In this document: positions 51,955 through 60,198 of the stretch, piece by piece
Numbering within the stretch: the stretch's first letter is position 1
Layout of the letters: the number at the start of each line of letters is the position of its first letter
Assembly: GCA_963777625.1 (NCBI GenBank)
Contig: CAVZRO010000006.1
Coordinates: 124,001 to 188,000 of the forward strand
Reading direction: 5' to 3'
From: DATDIC01 sp963777625
Lineage (GTDB): Bacteria; Pseudomonadota; Alphaproteobacteria; Acetobacterales; Acetobacteraceae
DNA length: 64,000 nt
The notes under the pieces: model-generated
The model's database searches: none
Seen by the model: only the letters and a program-made list of their open reading frames with translations
Told to the model about the DNA's origin: nothing
Program-made: the position numbers and the translations under genes

Positions 51955-53032
51955 ATGAAGGCGACCGAACGGCTGCATGCGATGGGACAGAGTCTGTGGC
52001 TCGACGATATCACCCGCGACATGCTCGATAGCGGCACGTTGCAGGGTTACATCGACGAGTTGTCGGTGACCGGGCTGACCTCCAACCCGACCATCTTCGA
52101 TCACGCCATCACGCATAGCCCCAAATACGATGATGACATCCGCAAGCTGCTGGGCAAGGGAATGTCGGGCGAGGCGCTGTTCTTCGAGCTGGCCCTTGCC
52201 GACCTGGCGCGCGCGGCGGACCTGTTCCTGCCGGTTCATCGCCGGACGAGCGGTGTTGATGGGTGGGTGTCGCTGGAGGTCTCGCCGAAGCTCGCTCACG
52301 ACACGGCAGCGACGGTTGCCGCAGCCAAGCAACTGCACGGCAAGGCGAACAAACCCAACCTGTTCATAAAAATCCCTGGCACGGTCGAAGGATTGCCGGC
52401 AATCGAGGAAAGCATTTTCGCCGGGGTCGCGGTGAACGTGACGCTGCTGTTTTCGCGTGCTCATTATCTCGCCACCGCGGATGCCTACATGACAGGACTC
52501 GAACGTCGACTGGCAGCCAAACTGCCGCTCGATATTCACTCGGTCGCGTCGGTGTTCATCAGCCGATGGGATCGCGCCGTGGTCGAGAAAGTGCCGGAGA
52601 AGCTGCGCGATCGTCTCGGCGTGGCAGTCGGCCAGCAAGCCTACAAGGCGTATCGCGACGTGCTCGAACTCGGATCGCTGGCAGCGCTTGGCGAATGCCG
52701 GCGCCAGGCCACAGCGCCTCCTGTTCGCCAGCACGAGCATGAAGGACCCGAAGGCACCGGATACGCTATATGTCACGGCATTGGCTGGGCCCAACACGAT
52801 TAACACTACGCCGGCGGGGACCTTGCGCGCATTCAGCGAGCACGGTGAGTTGGCCGCCGGCCTCCCCCGCGACGGCGGCGACTGCGAACAGGTGATCGCC
52901 GCGCATATCAGAGCCGGGATCGACGTGGACGCGCTCGCCGCGCAGCTTCAGGTCGATGGCGCCAAATCGTTTGTTGCGTCCTGGCAGGACCTGCTCGGAG
53001 CGATCGAGAAGAAGAGCAGCAAGCTCAGCTAG
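51955..53032 (+). pseudogene. tal: Transaldolase, frameshifted
   Basis: Moves a dihydroxyacetone unit in the pentose phosphate pathway. The N-terminal 237 codons read MKATERLHAMGQSLWLDDIT, LSVTGLTSNPTIFDHAITHS and the catalytic lysine strand NKPNLFIKIPGTVEGLPAIE in one frame to ALELGS-like noise. From 52670 the next frame continues SDRWQRLANAGARPQRLLFA to KDPKAPDTLYVTALAGPNTI and the end. Removing one base at 52669 (GAACTCGG) restores a ~358-residue class 3 transaldolase. Because the gene completes the tkt-gnd-tal cluster, a sequence error is likely. Confidence 0.88.
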
Positions 53033-53131
53033 GCTGAACCCGCTCACGCCGGGCCGTGCGGCGAGGGTCGCCGGGGCGGAATTGTGACCGCTGCGCTGTT
53101 GGTGTAGGGAAGCGCACGCTTCAAAGCCGCC

Positions 53132-54605
53132 ATGGAGACAATGCACAGCGCCAGCTACACGATCGAAGGCACCACCGGCCCCTGGGAGCTGGTGATCGGA
53201 CTGGAAGTGCACGCCCAGGTCATCAGCAAGGCCAAGCTGTTCTCGGGCGCGGCAACTGATTTCGGCGCCGAGCCCAATACGCAGGTCAGCTTCGTCGATG
53301 CCGCGTTCCCCGGCATGCTGCCGGTGATCAACCGCGAGTGTGTCGCCCAGGCTGTCCGCACGGGCCTCGGTCTGAATGCCCGTATCAACCCGGTCAGCCG
53401 GTTCGATCGGAAGAACTATTTCTATGCGGATCTGCCGGCCGGCTATCAGATCAGCCAGTACCAGCACCCGATCGTGGGCGAAGGTGCCATCCAGATTGAA
53501 CTGGCCGATGGCAGCACCCGGGAGATCGGCATTACTCGCCTGCACCTGGAGCAGGATGCCGGCAAGTCGCTGCACGACCAGCACCCGAGCAAATCCTTCA
53601 TCGACCTGAACAGGGCCGGCGTTGCCTTGATGGAGATCGTCAGCGAGCCTGACCTGCGCAGTCCGGAAGAAGCCGGTGCTTATCTGCGCAAGCTGCGTAC
53701 GATCCTGCGCTATCTCGGTACTTGCGACGGCAACATGGAGGAGGGCTCCATGCGCGCCGATGTGAATGTATCGGTGCGCAAGCACGGCGAGCCGTACCGC
53801 ACCCGCTGCGAGGTGAAGAACGTCAATTCCGTCCGGTTCGTGATGCAGGCGATCGAGGCGGAAGCACGGCGCCAGATCGAGGTGTGGGAATCCGGTGGGA
53901 CGGTGGGGCAGGAAACCCGCTTGTTCGATGCCGCGCGTGGCGTGACGCGAAGCATGCGCAGCAAGGAAGACGCGCATGATTACCGCTATTTTCCCGATCC
54001 GGACCTGCTGCCGCTGGTGCTGGAGGAAGACTGGATCGCCGCACTGAAATCGCAACTGCCGGAGCTGCCGGATGCAAAGAAGGATCGGTTCATCCGCGAC
54101 TATAGTCTGCCCACCTATGACGCCGGCGTGCTGGTTGCCGAGCAGGCGACCGCTGATTTTTACGAGACGGTCGCTCAGGGACGTGACGCGAAAATTGCGG
54201 CCAACTGGGTGATGGGCGATTTTTTCGCCGCGCTGAATCGGACCGGCCTGTACGATCACCGATAGTCCGGTCAGCGCGGCCAATCTGGGCCGGCTGCTCG
54301 ACCTGATGGCGGACGGCACGATCAACGGCCGCATCGCCAAGGAGGTGTTCGAGGCGATGGTCGATTCCGGGGACGACCCAGCCCGCATCATCGAGGCGAA
54401 AGGTCTTCGCCAGGTCACCGACTCCGGGGCAATCGAAGGGGCGGTGGACAAGGTGCTGGCCGCCAACGCCGACAAGCTGGCGGAGTACCGCGCCGGCAAG
54501 GACAAGCTGTTCGGCTTCTTTGTCGGGCAGACGATGAAAGCGATGGCCGGGAAAGGGAACCCGGCGCTGGTCAACGAAACGCTGCGACGGCGTCTGGCGG
54601 AGTAG
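53132..54605 (+). pseudogene. gatB: Aspartyl/glutamyl-tRNA amidotransferase subunit B, frameshifted
   Basis: Kinase/tRNA-binding subunit of GatCAB, which converts Glu-tRNA(Gln) and Asp-tRNA(Asn) to the amides. Start METMHSASYTIEGTTGPWEL (second Met possible), then LVIGLEVHAQVISKAKLFSG, LNRAGVALMEIVSEPDLRSP and EVKNVNSVRFVMQAIEAEAR. The frame ends at RTGLYDHR; the next frame continues from 54252 TITDSPVSAANLGRLLDLMA and GKGNPALVNETLRRRLAE. Removing one base at about 54251 restores ~490 residues, the normal length. GatB is essential in most alphaproteobacteria, so an intact gene in life is expected. Confidence 0.9.
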
Positions 54606-54636
54606 CCGGGCGACCTGTCGCGTGCGAGGTCACACC

Positions 54637-55839
54637 ATGCATGCATTCCATGACCATTGTTGCCGAGCGCTCGATGACATTCGCGCGCAGGGCCGTTATC
54701 GCCGGTACACGCCGCTGGCGAAACAGACGGCAGGCTTTCCGCTGTATCGCCGCGCGGACGGATCCGAGGTGCTGGTGTGGTCGTCCAACGATTACCTCGG
54801 CATGGGCGGTGACCTGTTGGTGGTAGAGGCCGCATGCACGGCAGCGCACGACATGGGCGTGGGTGCCGGTGGGACCCGCAATATCGGCGGCACCAGCCCG
54901 TTGCATGATGCGCTGGAAGCGGAGCTGGCCGATCTTCACGGCAAGCAGGCGGCGCTGCTGTTCACCTCCGGCTTCATCGCGAACCAGGCGGCGCTCGCCA
55001 CGATCCTGAATTCGATGCCGGACTGGGTAGTGTTTTCGGATGAACGAAACCACGCCTCGATGATCGCCGGGATCAAGGGATCAAAGGCTACCTGCCGCAT
55101 CTTTCGACACAATGACATCGCGCATCTGGAAGCGTTGCTGGCCGAAGCCGCACCGGAGGCCCCGAAGCTGATTGCCTTCGAGTTGGTCTATTCGATGGAT
55201 GCCGATATCGCGCCGATCGCGGATATCTGCGATCTGGCCGTGCGGTTCGGCGCGATGACCTATCTAGACGAGGTGCACGCGGTCGGCATGTATGGGCCGA
55301 ATGGCGCCGGCGTGGCCGAGCGGGATGGCGTGGCTGACCGGATCGACATCATCGAAGGGACGCTCGCGAAGGCGTTCGGCTGCCACGGCGGTTACATCGC
55401 CGGGAATGCGAAGGTGGTCGATTACATTCGCTCCACCGCGCCCGGGTTCATCTTCACCACCTCCCTGCCACCGATGATCGCCGCCGCGGGATTGGCGAGC
55501 GTGCGTGAGGTTCGGCGGAATGCGGCACGCCGCGCGGCGCTGTTCGAGCGGGCCGAGACATTAAAGCGGCGCCTGCATGCCGTGGGACTGCCCGGTCTGC
55601 CGTCGTCCAGCCACATCGTCCCGGTGCATGTCGGCGATGCGGCGTTGTGCAGCGAGGTCAGCCGACGGTTGCTGGAAGAATTCGGCATGTATGCCACGCC
55701 GATCAACTATCCCACGGTGCCGCGCGGGACGGAGCGGCTGCGCCTGACCCCCACGCCGCTGCACACCGATGGCATGATGGACCGGCTGGTCGCGGCGCTC
55801 TCCGCCATCCTGCTGCCGGCGAGTCAACAAGCCGCCTGA
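54637..55839 (+). CDS. hemA: 5-aminolevulinate synthase
   Basis: PLP enzyme of the Shemin (C4) haem route, joining glycine and succinyl-CoA; a marker of alphaproteobacteria. 400 residues from MHAFHDHCCRALDDIRAQGR. PLP residues: Lys in EGTLAKAFGCHGGYIAG (K245), H139 in ERNHASMIAGIKGS, D211 in TYLDEVHAVGMYG. It also has GVGAGGTRNIGGTSPLHDAL. It overlaps the next gene (TGATG). The frame is open 5 codons upstream, but this ATG fits better. Confidence 0.94.
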   Translation: MHAFHDHCCRALDDIRAQGRYRRYTPLAKQTAGFPLYRRADGSEVLVWSSNDYLGMGGDLLVVEAACTAAHDMGVGAGGTRNIGGTSPLHDALEAELADLHGKQAALLFTSGFIANQAALATILNSMPDWVVFSDERNHASMIAGIKGSKATCRIFRHNDIAHLEALLAEAAPEAPKLIAFELVYSMDADIAPIADICDLAVRFGAMTYLDEVHAVGMYGPNGAGVAERDGVADRIDIIEGTLAKAFGCHGGYIAGNAKVVDYIRSTAPGFIFTTSLPPMIAAAGLASVREVRRNAARRAALFERAETLKRRLHAVGLPGLPSSSHIVPVHVGDAALCSEVSRRLLEEFGMYATPINYPTVPRGTERLRLTPTPLHTDGMMDRLVAALSAILLPASQQAA

Positions 55840-57026
55840 TGTCCGACCGGCCGCTGCTGCGGCTATTGCCGGGCCAGGGGCGGCGGCTGCGGGCCGGTGC
55901 TCCCTGGGCGTTCAGCAACGAGATCGCGATGAAGCCCGAGTACAGGCACATGGAACCCGGGACGCTGGTGCGGTTGGAGGGTGATGACGGGGTGCGTTTC
56001 GGCACCGCCATGTTCAACCCGCACAGCCTGATTGCCGCCAGACTGCTGGATCGCGATCCGGCAGCCGTGGTCGATCTGTCCTGGATGCGTGGCCGGCTAC
56101 GGGAGGCAATCGGGTTGCGGACCCAGGTGTGTGATACGGCGTTTCACCGCCTGGTTCATGCCGAAGCCGACCGGCTGCCCGGGCTGATCATCGACCGCTA
56201 TGACGATGTCGTGGTGGTTGAAGCGAACAGTGCCGGGATGGACCGGCTGCTGCCGCTCATCACGGAGGCGCTGCTAGAAGAGTTGCCGTTGCGCGGCGTG
56301 GTGGCCCGCAATGATTTGGCGGGGCGACGGCTGGAAGGCCTGGAGGAAAATGTCGCTGTCCTGCACGGAACGGCGGCGGACACGATCGTCGAGGAAGGCG
56401 GCGTGCGCTTTCCGGTTGATCCGTTGGCGGGGCAGAAGACGGGCTGGTTCTTCGATCAGCGGCCGAACCGGGATCGGGTCGCGGCGCTGGCGGCGGGCGG
56501 GCGGGTGCTGGACTTGTTCGCTCATACAGGCGCGTTCGGGTTGCGTTGTGCCGCGGCGGGGGCAGAGCAGGTGCTGCTGGTTGATTCCAGTGCGGCGGCG
56601 CTGCATCAGGCGGAGGCGGCGGCGGCCGCCAACGGATTGGCTGGGCGGGTGACGGTGCGGCGTGGCGACGCGTTCGAGGTAATGCAGGAGCTCGGCGCGA
56701 CAGGGGAGCGGTTCGATTTGATCGTGTGCGACCCGCCGGCCTTCGCAAAATCCCGGAAGGATGCCGCCGTGGGATTGCGGGCATACGGACGCATGGCTCG
56801 GCTGGGGGCGGAGCTGGTGCGCGCGGGCGGGTTCCTGTTCGTTGCCTCGTGCAGCCATCACGCGCCGGCGGAGGCGTGGGCCGGGGAGATCGCGCGCGGA
56901 CTGCACCGGGCGCGGCGCGAGGGGCGGATTGTGTTTACCGGAGGTGCCGGCCCGGACCATCCGGTGCATCCGCATCTGCCGGAAACAGGGTATTTGAAGG
57001 CGCAACTGATGCAAGTGTTGGCGTGA
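55839..57026 (+). CDS. Class I SAM-dependent rRNA methyltransferase (RlmI-like)
   Basis: 395 residues. An N-terminal PUA-like domain (LLPGQGRRLRAGAPWAFSNE) precedes a central EEHEE-like region (HAEADRLPGLIIDRYDDVVV) and the methyltransferase domain (GRVLDLFAHTGAFGLRCAAA; FDLIVCDPPAFAKSRKDAAV), ending GLHRARREGRIVFTGGAGPD. This is the RlmI/RlmL 5-methylcytosine layout of 23S rRNA enzymes. The ATG overlaps the hemA stop, so the two are translated together. Confidence 0.85.
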   Translation: MSDRPLLRLLPGQGRRLRAGAPWAFSNEIAMKPEYRHMEPGTLVRLEGDDGVRFGTAMFNPHSLIAARLLDRDPAAVVDLSWMRGRLREAIGLRTQVCDTAFHRLVHAEADRLPGLIIDRYDDVVVVEANSAGMDRLLPLITEALLEELPLRGVVARNDLAGRRLEGLEENVAVLHGTAADTIVEEGGVRFPVDPLAGQKTGWFFDQRPNRDRVAALAAGGRVLDLFAHTGAFGLRCAAAGAEQVLLVDSSAAALHQAEAAAAANGLAGRVTVRRGDAFEVMQELGATGERFDLIVCDPPAFAKSRKDAAVGLRAYGRMARLGAELVRAGGFLFVASCSHHAPAEAWAGEIARGLHRARREGRIVFTGGAGPDHPVHPHLPETGYLKAQLMQVLA

Positions 57027-57063
57027 CGATTGCATTTTAGCTTGACATCTGTAAGGTTAACAT

Positions 57064-58005
57064 ATGGTAGGGTGCCAAGCCCCTGCGGAAAAACGGTTGC
57101 TGCTGATCGTCGGGGCTCCGCGCAGCGGGACGACGTGGCTGCATATGCTGCTGACCCGATCGCCGGCGGTCGCCTCGGCGTTCGAGACGCACCTGTTTTC
57201 TGGTTACATGCGCTCCAACTTCGAACGCTGGCGGCGCTGGTCAGCCGAAGATCACGTTATGGGGTTACATCGGCTAATCGATGAGGCCGCTTATTTCGGG
57301 CTGCTGCGTGAATTCGCGGCTTCGGTCCTGGCCAAGGTGGCGGAGAACAAGCCGGGAGCCAGCTACATCCTGGAGAAGACGCCCGCCCATGTGGCGTTTG
57401 CCGAGGATATCCTGGCGCTGTTTCCAGATGCGTTTTTCATCCACCTCATCCGTGATCCGCGCGCGGTGGTGGCGTCGTTGCTGGCTGCGTCGCGTGGGTG
57501 GGCGTCGGATATTTCTGGTATCGGCGTGGCAGAGGCGTGCGAGATCTGGGTACGATCGGTGCAAAACGGACAGCGCATCGCGTCGCTGACGGGCGGCTAT
57601 GCCGAAGTGCAGTACGAAGACCTGCTGCGCGATGGGCCGGCGGCGCTGCAGCGGGTATTCGAATGTATCGGAAACCCTGTCTCGCTTAGCCAATGTGAGG
57701 AATTCGTGGCGCAGTGCTCGTTCGAGGCGGTTCGCCCACGGAGCGGAGAGGGGCAGGATTTGGCCATTCCGAAGCTGCCGTCTGACTTCTTTCGCCGAGG
57801 CAAGTCAGATAGCTGGCGTCAAGACCTGACCGCGACACAGATTGCGCTGACAGAGGCGCTGACCGGTCCGGTCATGCGGCCGTTGGGCTATCCGGCCGAC
57901 AGAGGTGCAGAGGTCAGGACGCAGGGGGCCGTTGTGGCGGCGCGGGTGCGGAAGGCCGCGAGCTGGCGGCTGGCGCGGCTGGCTCGCCGGCTATGGGTGC
58001 AGTGA
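57064..58005 (+). CDS. Sulfotransferase family protein
   Basis: Transfers sulfate from PAPS, here probably to a cell-surface glycan. 313 residues. The 5'-phosphosulfate loop is GAPRSGTTWLHMLLTRSP (17-34), the 3'-phosphate loop HLIRDPRAVVASLLAASRGW, then AEVQYEDLLRDGPAALQRVF. The C-terminal ~25 residues are basic and Ala/Arg-rich. It is the first of the accessory genes at this end of the window; the leader before it is AT-richer than the surroundings. Confidence 0.85.
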   Translation: MVGCQAPAEKRLLLIVGAPRSGTTWLHMLLTRSPAVASAFETHLFSGYMRSNFERWRRWSAEDHVMGLHRLIDEAAYFGLLREFAASVLAKVAENKPGASYILEKTPAHVAFAEDILALFPDAFFIHLIRDPRAVVASLLAASRGWASDISGIGVAEACEIWVRSVQNGQRIASLTGGYAEVQYEDLLRDGPAALQRVFECIGNPVSLSQCEEFVAQCSFEAVRPRSGEGQDLAIPKLPSDFFRRGKSDSWRQDLTATQIALTEALTGPVMRPLGYPADRGAEVRTQGAVVAARVRKAASWRLARLARRLWVQ

Positions 58006-58080
58006 AGGGCGCAAACTTCGGCCCTCGGACTGGGGGACCCGAGGAAGGCTTGCTGCCCCTGCCCTGGGCGTCCGCTCTCG

Positions 58081-58430
58081 TTGGAGACGCATACGAATGA
58101 TGATGTCATTAAACAGGAACGCGCCCATGTCATCGGACGTTACGGCGCGTGGACGGATCACAATTTCCATTTGGGCGGTGATCTCTCTACGATCAGTAAA
58201 TCGAGACGAAATATAAAATTGCAACGAATCGCCGGGGTCGTCCGGTATCTCGCGCGCAAGCCGATTGCCTACATGCAGCCGTGCGATTTTGTATCATGCA
58301 CGAACGGGCACCTGCAACGTTTGCGATCGGCGACCGGGCGCGGAAGCTGGATTCTCTGTTGCACCGCAGGCCCGAAACGTGGGAACTTTATCGGGAAGCT
58401 GATCGACTGAGATGCGCAAAGCATGACTAG
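58081..58430 (+). pseudogene. SAM-dependent methyltransferase remnant (N-terminal piece joined out of frame to a C-terminal-like piece)
   Basis: The 58081 frame reads METHTNDDVIKQERAHVIGR and NFHLGGDLSTISKSRRNIKL then VVRYLARKPIA, an N-terminus typical of class I methyltransferases found with glycan genes, but no AdoMet motif follows. From 58296 another frame reads MHERAPATFAIGDRARKLDS and LLHRRPETWELYREADRLRC to a stop at 58430, overlapping the SGNH start. The middle of the gene is missing, which suggests an internal deletion. The 44-residue piece could alternatively be a tiny gene in its own right. Confidence 0.45.
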
Positions 58431-59595
58431 GTTTGACAGGCTGTCGCCGCTGGCGCGGGCGGTGGTGCTCTGCGGCGTCGTGTTGGGCGCGTTCGTGATC
58501 CTCTTCGTCGCGGCGGAAGCAGCGGTGCGGGTGCGTGCATGGGTCAATTACGGCCAGGTCCAGTCGGTCAATGACCTTTTCCACATTGACCCGAAACTTC
58601 ACATCCGTATGCCTAATCCCAACACGGACGTCATCCTGGCCCGCCGTGACCATGTGCAGATCAACAGCCATGGTTTCCGCAGCCCGGAACTTCCGCTCTC
58701 GAAACCGGCAAATACGATCCGCATCGCCTTCCTGGGTGAATCGACCACATTCGGCGCCGAGGCCAGCAGCAACGACATGACCTGGGCGCATCTGGTGAAT
58801 GTCGGGTTGCAGAAGCGGTTTCCGGACGTGCGGTTCGAGTGGATCAATGCTGCGGTGTCCGGCTACGTCGTCAAGGACTCGATCATCCGGTTCCAGAACC
58901 AGGTCGTGCCGTTCCACCCCGATATTGTCGTCGTTTACCATGGCAACAACGACCTGGCGATCGAGAGCCTCGATATCGCGGTCAGGCAGCATCTCGTGAC
59001 ACCGTCTCCTGAGGAGGGCTTCCTGGCAAAACACTCCTACCTGGTGTTCCTGGTCGAGAAGAATTTGCGTCACCGGGAATCCGAAAGCCAGGGCGAAGGG
59101 CATGCCAGGAAACTCGCCAGCAGCTTCGATTTCCGCCCGCTTGCTGACGAGTTCAAGGACCATCTGCGGCAACTGATCGCTGAGATCGAGCAGACCGGGG
59201 CCATCCCTGTCGTGGTAAAGTTCTCGCCACGCGTGCGCCCGACCCAGACGCCTGACGAACAGCTCGCGGCGGTGCAATCCAGCTTCCAGACGATGCCCTA
59301 CATGACGCCGGCGCTGCTGCTCGCCGGCTACAAGGCGTTCAACGAGGCGATCGAGCAGCTTGGTTCGGATCCGCGCGTGATCGTGGTGGGCGACGAATTC
59401 GCAATCCCTGCCACAGCTGCCGATTACGAGGATGCCATCCATTTCAGGGATCCGGGGATGGTCGCCATGAGCGATCGGGTGGTGAAGGTGCTGGCGAGCG
59501 ACCGGCGGATTGAAACGCTCGTAGAGACCATGCACAACGCCGGCCACGGCTGCCCGACCGCCAGCCATGATTGCAGCGGCACTGAGGAGCGGTAG
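58423..59595 (+). CDS. SGNH/GDSL-family hydrolase, membrane-anchored
   Basis: 390 residues. One N-terminal membrane segment (AVVLCGVVLGAFVILFVAAE), then an extracytoplasmic SGNH fold: block I RIAFLGESTTFGAEA with S107 (ES in place of DS), block III VVVYHGNNDLAIESL, and a closing Asp/His in DYEDAIHFRDPG. Such enzymes act as O-acetyl or O-acyl transferases/esterases on surface glycans. It precedes SxtJ-like, DUF5989 and carbamoyltransferase genes in one transcript, a set repeatedly seen with polysaccharide loci. Confidence 0.85.
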   Translation: MTRFDRLSPLARAVVLCGVVLGAFVILFVAAEAAVRVRAWVNYGQVQSVNDLFHIDPKLHIRMPNPNTDVILARRDHVQINSHGFRSPELPLSKPANTIRIAFLGESTTFGAEASSNDMTWAHLVNVGLQKRFPDVRFEWINAAVSGYVVKDSIIRFQNQVVPFHPDIVVVYHGNNDLAIESLDIAVRQHLVTPSPEEGFLAKHSYLVFLVEKNLRHRESESQGEGHARKLASSFDFRPLADEFKDHLRQLIAEIEQTGAIPVVVKFSPRVRPTQTPDEQLAAVQSSFQTMPYMTPALLLAGYKAFNEAIEQLGSDPRVIVVGDEFAIPATAADYEDAIHFRDPGMVAMSDRVVKVLASDRRIETLVETMHNAGHGCPTASHDCSGTEER

Positions 59596-59599
59596 CAGC

Positions 59600-60034
59600 T
59601 TGGCAGAACAACCGACCTTCCACGAGAGCTTCGAGCGCGCCAAGGACGTCAAGGCCGGGTCGGACCGAAACTTCGGGCTGGTCTTCGCCTTCATCTTCGC
59701 GGCGACGGCTCTGCTGCCGCTGCGTTCCGGCGGCGAGATCCGTTGGTGGGCACTCGTCGTTGCCGCCATCCTGTTGCTGGCGGCTTTGATCCGGCCGCGG
59801 GTCCTGGCCATGCCCAACCGCCTGTGGGCCAGGCTCGGCGCGATCCTGCACCGGGTCGTCACGCCGGTGATCCTCGGACTGCTGTTCTATCTGGCGGTCA
59901 CCCCGACCGCGCTGATCCTGCGCCTCATGGGGCGGGATCCGCTGCGGCTGCGCCTCGACCGGCAGGCGAGCACGTACTGGATCAGCCGCCAGCCGCCAGG
60001 GCCCGAGCCGCAGTCCATGCGGCAACAATTCTGA
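59600..60034 (+). CDS. SxtJ-family membrane protein
   Basis: 144 residues from a TTG start with GAGGAG ten bases upstream, MAEQPTFHESFERAKDVKAG by initiator reading. Three membrane spans (FGLVFAFIFAATALLPL, WWALVVAAILLLAALI and VILGLLFYLAVTPTALIL), followed by the SxtJ signature LRLMGRDPLRLRLDRQASTY and a WISR end. Named after a saxitoxin-cluster gene, but widespread next to carbamoyltransferases in glycan loci. Probably a membrane partner of the carbamoyltransferase; function unknown. Confidence 0.85.
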   Translation: MAEQPTFHESFERAKDVKAGSDRNFGLVFAFIFAATALLPLRSGGEIRWWALVVAAILLLAALIRPRVLAMPNRLWARLGAILHRVVTPVILGLLFYLAVTPTALILRLMGRDPLRLRLDRQASTYWISRQPPGPEPQSMRQQF

Positions 60035-60048
60035 CGCAGGAGCGACCG

Positions 60049-60198
60049 ATGGCCTTCGTTTTGGAATTCTGGGACTTTCTGCGGGTGCGGAAGAAATTCT
60101 GGCTCCTGCCGATCCTGATGATGATGGTTCTGTTCGGTGCCCTGATCGTGTTTGCCCAAGGGTCGGCCCTGGCCCCGTTCATCTACACGATCTTCTGA
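60049..60198 (+). CDS. DUF5989 small membrane protein, 49 residues
   Basis: MAFVLEFWDFLRVRKKFWLL then one membrane span PILMMMVLFGALIVFAQGSA and LAPFIYTIF. The pattern (FLRxRKKFWLxPI...) is that of DUF5989, which nearly always sits between sxtJ and a carbamoyltransferase gene. A ribosome site (AGGAGCG) lies before the ATG, and its stop overlaps the carbamoyltransferase start (TGATG). Function unknown; likely a membrane tether for that enzyme. Confidence 0.82.
   Translation: MAFVLEFWDFLRVRKKFWLLPILMMMVLFGALIVFAQGSALAPFIYTIF

Noticed and set aside
27896..54251. Programmed ribosomal frameshifting as the cause of the split genes
   Set aside because: Sites share no slippery heptamer, stop or stimulatory structure, and the genes are unrelated.
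57041..57063. TTGACA followed by TAACAT before the sulfotransferase gene as a promoter
   Set aside because: Spacer is only ~10 bases, too short for a sigma-70 promoter, and it ends at the start codon.
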